A stretch of 33,162 nt of DNA from Lachnospiraceae bacterium (GTDB taxonomy: Bacteria; Bacillota; Clostridia; Lachnospirales; Lachnospiraceae). Location: the NCBI GenBank assembly GCA_017622795.1, contig JAGAQI010000131.1, forward strand, positions 1 through 33,162, given 5' to 3'. The notes beneath the pieces are model-generated. The model saw nothing but the letters and a program-made list of their open reading frames with translations, was not told the origin of the DNA and ran no database searches. Position numbers and translations under genes: made by a program. Numbering within the stretch: position 1 is the first letter of the stretch; every line of letters starts with the position of its first letter. This document shows positions 23,425 to 30,795 of this stretch, in pieces.

Positions 23425-24853
23425 ACGACGTTCCGGAAAAGCGAACAGTCTCCATGTGCAGGTAATATTTGCCCTTGTTTTGGCGTGTATTATTCCGCTG
23501 GCTGTGGTTGCAGTGCTGTTTGTTAACAGCTATCGGGAGCAGGTAAAGCAGGAGCGGCTGAGTAAGGTACAGGAATTGTGCGCTGATTTTGCTAACCGAA
23601 TACAAAATACAGGCTACCTGAACAATGCGGCTCAGGCAGAGCTTTCTGCGGCTATGGATACGGCATCCCAAATTTATGACGGACGCATTATTGTGGTTAA
23701 TTCCGAGCTTCAAATCGTGAAGGATACTTTCAAAAGAGAAGAAGGAAGAACCATGATTTCTGAAGAAGTGGTGCGGTCTCTTTTGGATAAGACAGTTTCC
23801 TATCAGTACTTTTACGAGGATACAACGGAAATTATTTATCAAATCCGTGATGCGTTAGGAAAGACGGTGTTGGGCAGTGTTATTTTTACCTATGAAAACC
23901 CGAAGCAGGTTGGTTTGACAGATGATATTAGCCGGAATTCCCTGCTTCTAACTTCTTTTTTTGTTGGCTTGGCTCTGTGCGCCATTCTGATTGCAGCGGC
24001 GAAAATGGCATTTCCGTTTAAAAAACTGGCATTTTCCCTCAGGCAGCTGGCAGAGGGAGACCTGGAAGAAAAGTTAGAGGTATCGGGAAATTACGAGGTT
24101 GAGGAAATTGTAGATTCCGTAAATTACATGTTAGATGATATGCGAAACACGGAACAGCGTCGTCAGGAATTTGTATCCAATGTATCACACGAATTAAAAA
24201 CGCCGCTGACTTCCATGAAAGTATTGGCAGAATCCCTGGTAGGACAGCAAGGGATACCGGAAGAACTGTATCAGGAGTTTTTGCATGACATCAACAGCGA
24301 AATTGACAGAGAAAATGAAATTATTACCGATTTGCTGAATATTGTAAAGCTTGACCGAAAAGAAGGCGACATGCAAATTGCCCAGGTCAGCATCAATGAG
24401 CTTTTAGAAATTATTATGCGTCGGTTACGTCCTATTGCAAAAGAACGTAATGTGGAGATGGTATTTGAAAGCTTCCGTAACGTACTGGCGGAAGTAGACG
24501 AAGTAAAAATGTCATTGGTATTTACCAATCTGATTGAAAATGCCATTAAGTATAATAAAGAAGGCGGTATGGTAAAGGTGTCCCTGAACGCGGATCACCG
24601 ATACTTTTATGTCCGGGTAGAGGATACCGGTATCGGTATTCCGGAAGAAGCAAAGAAATATATTTTCGACCGTTTCTACCGGGTAGATAAAGCAAGGTCA
24701 AGAGCAACCGGAGGTACCGGTTTAGGACTTGCGATTACAAAGAGTGCAGTAATGATGCACAAAGGAAATATTAAGGTTTCAGGAAAAGAAGGAGAAGGTT
24801 CGGTATTTGTTGTGCGCATTCCGCTGAACTTTATACCGGAGTACAAAGAATAA
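23414..24853 (+). CDS. Sensor histidine kinase (WalK/PhoR-like)
   Basis: A 479-residue membrane kinase: a first helix (about 17-38), an extracytoplasmic sensor region (about 40-180), a second helix (about 185-205), a HAMP domain, and a HisKA dimerisation domain with the phospho-acceptor His in FVSNVSHELKTPLTSM. The ATPase domain has an N box (NLIENAIKYN), G1 (DTGIGIPEE), an F box (IFDRFYRVDKARS) and G2 (GGTGLGLAI). The start is placed at the TTG overlapping the regulator stop, with GTGGGG upstream; the frame is open further back (23369) inside the regulator gene. Its stop shares one base with the GerMN start. The signal is unknown. Confidence 0.88.
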   Translation: MSIKRRSGKANSLHVQVIFALVLACIIPLAVVAVLFVNSYREQVKQERLSKVQELCADFANRIQNTGYLNNAAQAELSAAMDTASQIYDGRIIVVNSELQIVKDTFKREEGRTMISEEVVRSLLDKTVSYQYFYEDTTEIIYQIRDALGKTVLGSVIFTYENPKQVGLTDDISRNSLLLTSFFVGLALCAILIAAAKMAFPFKKLAFSLRQLAEGDLEEKLEVSGNYEVEEIVDSVNYMLDDMRNTEQRRQEFVSNVSHELKTPLTSMKVLAESLVGQQGIPEELYQEFLHDINSEIDRENEIITDLLNIVKLDRKEGDMQIAQVSINELLEIIMRRLRPIAKERNVEMVFESFRNVLAEVDEVKMSLVFTNLIENAIKYNKEGGMVKVSLNADHRYFYVRVEDTGIGIPEEAKKYIFDRFYRVDKARSRATGGTGLGLAITKSAVMMHKGNIKVSGKEGEGSVFVVRIPLNFIPEYKE

Positions 24854-25836
24854 TGCAAAAGGGCAGGCAAAAAAACAGCATAGGATATGTTTGGAGCAGA
24901 ATTTTTCTGCTCCCTCTTTTGATGCTGCTACTGTTGCTTTTTGCTTGTGCAGAGGAAGCTCCCCCGGTGCGGGAACTGATTACTGTCGAACTGCCGGAGG
25001 GCTCAACAAAATTGTACTATCTGAATGAAGAACGGACAAAAGTAATCAGTGAGAATTATGAAATTTCCAGAGGAACAGTGGAAGAACAGGTAGCAGAGCT
25101 GTTAACGGAATTGGAAGCTGTTCTTTGGACTGATGCTGAAAAAGCGGTGCTTACGGATAAAAATCCAATCTACGAATATAAAATAGACAGTGCAGGCTTG
25201 CTATCTCTGCGATTTTCATCGGATTATAGTGCCTCATCATTAATCACGGAGGTATTACGCCGGGCAGCCATTGTAAAGACTTTATGCCAGTTAGACAAGG
25301 TCACGGCGGTAGAATTTTTTATAGGAACACAACCACTGCTTACATCTTCCGGAAAGCCGGTAGGTGTGTTGACAGCAGAAGACTTTATTGATACTACCGG
25401 TGAAAATTCGGAATTTTATCAGGAGGCAAAGGTATCCGTTTATTTTGCAAACCTGGAGGGCGATGCTTTGTTGGAATCCAATTTAAAGATTACCTATGAC
25501 GGTTCTCTGTCTACAGAACGGCTTATATTACAACAGCTGATGGATGGCCCGATCATGGATGACAGACAAGCTGTAATTCCGGAAGGAACGGTGTTAAACA
25601 AAGTTACAATCCGTGACGGTATTTGTTATGTTGATTTCAACGAGAAATTCATGGAAAAACGGAAAGAAATATCAGCCGAAGCGGCCATTTATTCGGTGGT
25701 TAATTCCTTGACGGAGCTTTCTAACGTGTACCGCGTACAGTTTTTAATTAATGGTTCTACCAGGAAAACATACTATAATCTGGATTTTTCTTCTACCTTT
25801 GAACGAAACTTAGAAATCGTTGAAGGAGAACAATAA
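24853..25836 (+). CDS. GerMN-domain lipoprotein
   Basis: A 327-residue lipoprotein. The signal peptide ends in a lipobox-like LLFAC with the acylated Cys at about residue 32. Two GerMN domains follow (about 50-170 and 190-315), with ITVELPEGSTKLYYLNEE and KVSVYFANLEGDALLESNLKI openings and the repeated EVL/LQQLMDGP and VEFFIG/VQFLING elements. GerMN domains occur in spore germination protein GerM and other envelope lipoproteins. In Actinobacteria a similar lipoprotein (LpqB) sits behind the MtrAB two-component system, so a role as accessory to this kinase is plausible but inferred. It overlaps the kinase stop by one base (TAATG) and ends just before comEC. Confidence 0.8.
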   Translation: MQKGRQKNSIGYVWSRIFLLPLLMLLLLLFACAEEAPPVRELITVELPEGSTKLYYLNEERTKVISENYEISRGTVEEQVAELLTELEAVLWTDAEKAVLTDKNPIYEYKIDSAGLLSLRFSSDYSASSLITEVLRRAAIVKTLCQLDKVTAVEFFIGTQPLLTSSGKPVGVLTAEDFIDTTGENSEFYQEAKVSVYFANLEGDALLESNLKITYDGSLSTERLILQQLMDGPIMDDRQAVIPEGTVLNKVTIRDGICYVDFNEKFMEKRKEISAEAAIYSVVNSLTELSNVYRVQFLINGSTRKTYYNLDFSSTFERNLEIVEGEQ

Positions 25837-25838
25837 AT

Positions 25839-28361
25839 TTGAAAAGACCTATGTGTATATTAGCGGCTTCCTGGCTTGCCGGAATTCTCTTGGCAAGCCG
25901 TAAGCCGGAATTTGGAACATCGATAGTTCTGTTAGTATATTTTATTCTGATTATCGTCGGACTCTTAGTCTTAAAAAAACACCCCCAAAGTTTAAATCGA
26001 TATTTACAAACAGAGTGGTATCCGCAGTTTACATTTCTGCTTTTACTAATTCCCTGCCTTTTCCTTGCCGGCTTTTGGCGCATGGAAAACTATGCGGAGA
26101 AGAGTGAGTTGCAGGAACGTCCCTGGCAGCTGCTTGATTCCGAGGGAGAGAGCTATGTTACCGTGGAAGGGATTGTAATATCCAAAACAGTAGAAGATAA
26201 TGTGATTTTGGAGCTTACGGACTGTGAAATTATCGGATATTACGGGCAGGAAAACCAGTCAACAGGGGACTGCCGTGTCCGCGTGGAGGAAGAAGGAAAG
26301 GAATGGCTGCCGGAATCCGAGGTAGGAAACCGAATCCGGGTATTTGGCAAGTTTTCTACCTTTCAGCCAGCGGGAAATCCGGGCCAGTTTGATGCGTATG
26401 AGTATTATTCGGGAAAAGGAGTATTCGCTGATGTTTCTGCCTTACGGGTTACCATAATACAGGATACAAAGAGTGGGCCGGGGCAGGCATTCTTTTTGCT
26501 AAAGCAACGGTTACGGCAAAGTATCCGTTCTTTGTATCCGGAAGACAAAGCAGGGGTACTGACGGCTATGCTGTTGGGAGACAAGGATTTGCTTCCGGAA
26601 GAGATAGAAGCATTGTACCGCCAAAACGGTATCTCGCATATTCTTGCCATATCAGGCTTACATATTTCGATGTTATGCATGGGATTGTTCCGGGTGCTTC
26701 GGAAATTGACGGTACCGCTTCGGTTATCGGCGGTAACAGCGGTATTGTTTTTAGGGTTTTATGTAATTTTTACCGGAGCAAGTACTTCGTCGGTCAGAGC
26801 AGCAATTATGTGTCTGGTTACTTTTGGTGCCATACTACTGCGAAGAAGCTACGATTTGCTTTCTTCTCTTTCTTTTGCTGCTATTGCAGTTACTGCGATA
26901 TGGCCTGCAGAAGTAGACTCAGCCGGATTTCTTCTTTCTTTCGGGGCAGTGCTTGGGATAGCTTTGGCACAGGAAGCGGAATATGTGGTACAGCAGGAGT
27001 ATGACGGAAAACGGCCGTGGTGGTGTGTCATGCTGTACGGGGGCATGATTCAATGCATGACACTGCCGATATCCCTTTGGTTTTTCTATGAATTATCGCC
27101 ATACGGAATCTTCTTAAATCTTTTGGTAATCCCCTTGGTTTCCCTGATTATCGGCGGAGGTCTGATATCGGCAGTGTTGGGACTTTGGTGGCCGGTGCCT
27201 GCAAAGCTTCCGGTGGGCGGCACTTATCTTTTACTGGAATTTTATGAATGGCTGTGTGAGGTGACCCAGAAGCTTCCGTTTTCATTTGTATTGCTGGGGC
27301 AGCCGGCGGTGTGGCAGCTGGTGGTTTATTATGGCTTGTTGGCAGGGGTGCTTTGGTGTTTTTTCCGAAATGTCGCCGGAGAGAAGATATCCGGTTCTGC
27401 TACATCAGAGTCGTCTGTAACTGCTGTTCAAAAAAAGGAGGTTATACTGGCAGCCGGTCTGATTTGCACGATAGGAATATTATTTTTTCCGTCAAATAGG
27501 AACACAGAACTTTTATTTATGGACGTTTCCCAGGGAGATGGTGCGTTAATTACGACGCCAAACGGAACCGTGATTTTGTCGGACTGTGGCAGCAGCGATG
27601 TGCTTCAGTTGACAGAGTATCGTCTGTCTCCGGTGCTGAAATACAACGGAATTCTTCTTGTGGACATGGCGGTAGTTTCCCACCTGGATGCGGACCATAT
27701 TAGTGGTATCAGGGAACTTTTACGTGCAATGCCGGTATACGAAGGAGAAGTTGCTTTTGCCACCGGATATGCGGGTGCTGTGGGTGTAAAAGAGCTTGTT
27801 TTACCAAAGGTTTCAGAAAAATCAGAAGCATATTTGGAATTGGAGGCTTTGGCAAGTTCAAAGAATGTGAATGTCCGTTATATAGAAGCAGGTGAGATGC
27901 TATACCGGGAAAAAGAATTTCTCATGGAATGTCTGCATCCGTATCACGCGAAGGAATCGGACAATGACACATCTCTTGTATTTCTTTTGCAGACACCAAA
28001 GCTTGTTGCCTGGCTGACCGGGGATGCAGGTATTGCACCGGAGGCAGAGATTATTTCACATTTGGGAGCGGTGAATATGTCTGCTTTGCGTAATGGAAAG
28101 CTTGTGTTGCTTAAGGTTGGTCATCATGGTTCAAAAACGTCCTCAAGCCGGGAATTTATTGAGTATGTACAGCCGGATGTAGCGGTCATTTCCTGTGGTT
28201 ATCACAATTCCTACGGGCATCCTCATGCCGAAGTTGTGAATCGGCTTGCTGCCTCCGGTGCCGAGGTATTCCGTACGGATTTGCATGGGGCAGTTCTTGT
28301 GGAGGAGAAAGAGCGCAGGGGTGTTGTGGTGCACGGATGGAGGAAACTTGTTCGGGAGTAG
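25839..28361 (+). CDS. comEC: ComEC/Rec2 DNA-uptake channel protein
   Basis: An 840-residue full-length ComEC. An N-terminal DUF4131 region with membrane helices and an OB-like soluble part (about 1-210) leads into the competence membrane domain with GILSHILAISGLHISMLCMG-type and GASTSSVRAAIMCLV blocks. The C-terminus is a metallo-beta-lactamase-like nuclease domain (about 560-840) with SHLDADHISG, LTGDAG and VGHHGSKTSSS. It forms the channel for single-stranded DNA, and the nuclease domain is thought to degrade the other strand. The start is TTG, with AAGGAGAA about eight bases upstream; an ATG four codons on is the alternative. All key metal-binding blocks look intact. Confidence 0.93.
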   Translation: MKRPMCILAASWLAGILLASRKPEFGTSIVLLVYFILIIVGLLVLKKHPQSLNRYLQTEWYPQFTFLLLLIPCLFLAGFWRMENYAEKSELQERPWQLLDSEGESYVTVEGIVISKTVEDNVILELTDCEIIGYYGQENQSTGDCRVRVEEEGKEWLPESEVGNRIRVFGKFSTFQPAGNPGQFDAYEYYSGKGVFADVSALRVTIIQDTKSGPGQAFFLLKQRLRQSIRSLYPEDKAGVLTAMLLGDKDLLPEEIEALYRQNGISHILAISGLHISMLCMGLFRVLRKLTVPLRLSAVTAVLFLGFYVIFTGASTSSVRAAIMCLVTFGAILLRRSYDLLSSLSFAAIAVTAIWPAEVDSAGFLLSFGAVLGIALAQEAEYVVQQEYDGKRPWWCVMLYGGMIQCMTLPISLWFFYELSPYGIFLNLLVIPLVSLIIGGGLISAVLGLWWPVPAKLPVGGTYLLLEFYEWLCEVTQKLPFSFVLLGQPAVWQLVVYYGLLAGVLWCFFRNVAGEKISGSATSESSVTAVQKKEVILAAGLICTIGILFFPSNRNTELLFMDVSQGDGALITTPNGTVILSDCGSSDVLQLTEYRLSPVLKYNGILLVDMAVVSHLDADHISGIRELLRAMPVYEGEVAFATGYAGAVGVKELVLPKVSEKSEAYLELEALASSKNVNVRYIEAGEMLYREKEFLMECLHPYHAKESDNDTSLVFLLQTPKLVAWLTGDAGIAPEAEIISHLGAVNMSALRNGKLVLLKVGHHGSKTSSSREFIEYVQPDVAVISCGYHNSYGHPHAEVVNRLAASGAEVFRTDLHGAVLVEEKERRGVVVHGWRKLVRE

Positions 28362-28381
28362 AGCGCTATAAGGAGATACTG

Positions 28382-28462
28382 CTTATTTTTTGGTTGGATG
28401 CCCGACCAGGCGGTGAAAGTGTGGGCCTGGTCGGGCAGAAATCCAACCAATTAGAAAATAAG
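28382..28462. repeat. Long GC-cored palindromic hairpin after comEC
   Basis: Three nested arms: CTTATTTT (28382-28389) with AAAATAAG (28455-28462); TTGGTTGGAT (28390-28399) with ATCCAACCAA (28441-28450); and GCCCGACCAGGC (28400-28411) with GCCTGGTCGGGC (28425-28436), all perfect, with small 4-nt bulges on the 3' side. No T tract follows on either strand, so it is not a standard terminator. The CCAA at 28443 is the first member of the periodic array downstream. Confidence 0.85.
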
Positions 28463-28795
28463 AACATATAGTTGGGATGACGTTCAAAATCAAAAACCAA
28501 TCAAACAAGAAAGTATGTAGGTAAATTGGATTTCGATTTTTTGTGATTCCAATGAAATGAGGATAATTGCTGTTTTGTTGGCCTTACTTATTTTATAAAA
28601 TACCAACAGAAGATGGAAAATAAGACAAATATTGGTTTATGTAATTTTATAAAAACCAACAAAGTGAGAAAGAAAAGATTTAAGTTGGTTTTTTGAATTA
28701 CAATGGAGACCAACTAATTTGAATAAAGTGAGAATTTGTTGGTTAATAAAAAATTTTATGTACCAATAATTTTATGGTAATAAGCAATAAGTTGG
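28443..28795. repeat. Periodic array of alternating TTGG and CCAA cores, period 53-54 bp
   Basis: CCAA begins at 28443, 28497, 28549, 28603, 28656, 28710 and 28763; TTGG begins at 28472, 28526, 28578, 28632, 28685, 28739 and 28792. Every CCAA-to-TTGG step is exactly 29 bp; TTGG-to-CCAA steps are 23-25 bp. Most cores extend to 6-8 bp arms (for example AGTTGGT/ACCAACT at 28683-28715). Apart from CCAA at 28447, no core falls out of register up to 28795. The 25-base linkers after CCAA are mostly purine-rich, while segments between TTGG and CCAA are mostly T-rich or A/T palindromes such as TATTTTATAAAATA. The sequence between cores is not conserved. No gene lies in 28362-28821. Confidence 0.85.
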
Positions 28796-28821
28796 ATTTT
28801 GGAAACAGAAAGGACTGTAGA

Positions 28822-29640
28822 ATGAAAAGACTAGAATATATTTTGAAAGAAGAGTTAGCACAATTGAATCATGTAGTAGAAATGGCTAAACAAAGGCTTA
28901 ATCATGTGCCGGAAGGTCACCTGAGAGTCAGAGAATGGAATGGTAAGACGGAATATTACTATAGAAATAGTGAGTCGAAAGATACCAATGAAAGCAGGAG
29001 TAATGGTAGATATTTAAGAAAGCAGGAAAAGGTATTGGCAAAAAGTATTGCACAGCGGGATTATGATACTATGGTGATGAATAAAGCAAAGGAAAGAATT
29101 CATGCGATTGAAAAATTTCTTAGAACGTATGAAAGAACAAGTTTAAAACAATTATATCAAGATACAATTCCGGGACGGCGAAAACTAATTGAGGCAGAAA
29201 TAATCTCCGATGAAGAATACATCAGACAATGGCAAGATGTTAGTTACAAAGGGAAAAGTTTTGATGATGAGGAAAATGAAATTATAACAGAGCGAGGTGA
29301 ACGTGTCCGTTCAAAATCGGAGAAAATTATTGCAGATAAATTGCATGCATTGGGAATCCCGTATCGTTATGAATATCCGCTTACTCTGGTAGGAGGACTC
29401 AGGGTATATCCGGATTTTACAATTCTCAAAATGCCGGAGCGCGAAGAAGTATATTTGGAGCATTTTGGTATGATGGATGATGCAGACTATGCGGAAAATG
29501 CCTTACATAAGCTAAATACATTTGAGAAAAACAAGATATATCTGGGAGTGAATTTATTTATTACTCACGAAACAAGCAAAAATCCGCTGAATACCAGGGC
29601 ATTGGATGGCATGCTGAGGAAATTATTTTGTGAGGAATAG
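28822..29640 (+). CDS. PD-(D/E)XK nuclease-like protein of unknown function
   Basis: A 272-residue soluble protein. The N-terminal ~140 residues are charged, mostly helical and coiled-coil-prone, with a short strand region (HLRVREWNGKTEYYYRN). The C-terminal ~110 residues resemble a PD-(D/E)XK fold: an acidic helix RSKSEKIIADKLHALGIPY, the PD motif RVYPDFTIL, then EVYLEHFGMMDD, where Glu-His replaces the usual ExK, and a final NLFITHETS strand. I recall this architecture from unassigned proteins of Clostridia; no function is established. The ATG at 28822 has AAAGGA about eight bases upstream. The gene lies directly behind the periodic array, is AT-richer than its neighbours and interrupts the comEC-holA pair, suggesting later acquisition. 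Confidence 0.65.
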   Translation: MKRLEYILKEELAQLNHVVEMAKQRLNHVPEGHLRVREWNGKTEYYYRNSESKDTNESRSNGRYLRKQEKVLAKSIAQRDYDTMVMNKAKERIHAIEKFLRTYERTSLKQLYQDTIPGRRKLIEAEIISDEEYIRQWQDVSYKGKSFDDEENEIITERGERVRSKSEKIIADKLHALGIPYRYEYPLTLVGGLRVYPDFTILKMPEREEVYLEHFGMMDDADYAENALHKLNTFEKNKIYLGVNLFITHETSKNPLNTRALDGMLRKLFCEE

Positions 29641-29720
29641 CGTGTACATTTTTGTGAAAATGTGGTATTCTAAAAATGAATCGTATTAATTATGTATTGT
29701 TCTTTTTCGAAAATTTTGAG

Positions 29721-29741
29721 TGACAAAGGGACTGTTTGTCA
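29721..29741 (+). promoter_or_regulatory. Inverted repeat next to the holA ribosome binding site
   Basis: TGACAAA (29721-29727) pairs with TTTGTCA (29735-29741) around a 7-nt loop, ending directly before AGGAG. It could be an operator or a small RNA hairpin. Confidence 0.35.
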
Positions 29742-29752
29742 AGGAGCCATCC

Positions 29753-30715
29753 ATGAAAAACATTAAAGAAGACATTAAAAATAGAGAGTTTAAGCGGGTT
29801 TACCTTCTGTACGGCACGGAGGAGTATTTAAAGCGCCTGTATAAAAATAAGCTGAAGGAAGCGGTGCTTCAGGATTCCGACGCCATGAATATGGCGGAGT
29901 ATGCCGGTAAAGGAATTGATGAAAAAGAGGTAAGAGAGTTTGCTGATACATTGCCGTTTTTTGCGGACTATCATTTGCTGATTTTGGAGAATACCGGCTG
30001 GTTTAAGAACTCTACAGACTTTGCGGACTATATACCGGAGCTTCCGGACACGGCAGTGCTTGTGTTTGTGGAAACCGAGGTAGATAAGCGGAGCCGCATG
30101 TATAAGGCGGTGAAGGAGCATGGCTACGTTTGTGAGATGAACGGTATGACCGAACAGGAACTGAAAATGTGGGTAGCTTCCCTGCTGAAGCGGGAAGAGC
30201 GTAAAATTACGGAATCAACCATCGAATTCCTTTTGGAGCAGGCGGGCACCGATATGGCAAAGCTTCAGAACGAGTTGGAAAAACTGGTTTGCTATACGAT
30301 GGGCAGAGATGTGGTTACTGCAGAAGACATCAGACAGGTGTGTTCTGAACAGATTACGGGCAAAATATTTGTTATGGTAGAAGCTATGGCACAGGGACGT
30401 AAAAAACAGGCTTTAGAGCTGTATTATGACCTGATTGCCTTGCAGGAAAAACCGATGGGTATCCTGTATATGATTCAGCGGCAGTTCCATTATTTGCTGA
30501 TTGTAAAAGAAATGAAAAAGAACCGTGCAGATAAAGGCAGTATCGCCTCTGCTCTCGGAGTACCTCCTTTTGCTGTACAAAAGTATATGGCTCAGGCAGA
30601 CCGCTTCCAAATGGAGGATTTAAAGAAGCTGGTAAATTACAGCCTCACCTTGGAGGAAGATGTAAAGTCCGGACGTTTGAAGGAGCAGCTGGCAGTAGAA
30701 TTATTGCTCGGATAA
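29753..30715 (+). CDS. holA: DNA polymerase III delta subunit
   Basis: A 320-residue clamp-loader subunit that opens the sliding clamp. It opens with the usual MKNIKEDIKNREFKRVYLLYG and YLKRLYKNKL blocks, has a degenerate AAA-like domain 1 without a working Walker A, a central FLLEQAGTDMAKLQNELEKLVCY segment, and the C-terminal collar domain with ALELYYDLIALQEKPMGILYMIQRQF. Length fits the family. AAGGAG lies seven bases before the ATG; the frame is open from 29720 without a binding site. In Firmicutes holA usually directly follows comEC; here about 1.4 kb intervenes. Confidence 0.92.
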   Translation: MKNIKEDIKNREFKRVYLLYGTEEYLKRLYKNKLKEAVLQDSDAMNMAEYAGKGIDEKEVREFADTLPFFADYHLLILENTGWFKNSTDFADYIPELPDTAVLVFVETEVDKRSRMYKAVKEHGYVCEMNGMTEQELKMWVASLLKREERKITESTIEFLLEQAGTDMAKLQNELEKLVCYTMGRDVVTAEDIRQVCSEQITGKIFVMVEAMAQGRKKQALELYYDLIALQEKPMGILYMIQRQFHYLLIVKEMKKNRADKGSIASALGVPPFAVQKYMAQADRFQMEDLKKLVNYSLTLEEDVKSGRLKEQLAVELLLG

Positions 30716-30795
30716 ATTATTGAAACTTTTTCCTGCGGGTTTGCGTCTAATGGATAAAGGCGAATGAAGTCGCAGAAGGAAAGGATGATTTGATA

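Noticed and set aside
28382-28462. The long palindrome as the comEC terminator
   Set aside because: No T tract follows the stem on either strand, although it may still slow polymerase.
28443-28795. The periodic array as a CRISPR array
   Set aside because: Only four to eight bases recur per unit, in alternating orientation, and the remaining sequence is AT-rich and varied. There is no 24-40 bp conserved repeat and no cas gene in the window.
28774-28821. Longer start of the nuclease-like gene
   Set aside because: It would reach into the last TTGG of the array, lacks a ribosome binding site, and the ATG at 28822 has AAAGGA upstream.
28443-29640. Array plus downstream gene as a classical type III (ToxIN-like) toxin-antitoxin locus
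   Set aside because: ToxIN antitoxin repeats are near-identical and about 36 nt long, with a terminator before a ~170-residue toxin. Here the units share only short cores, no terminator precedes the gene, and the protein has a different fold. An analogous RNA-nuclease pairing remains open.
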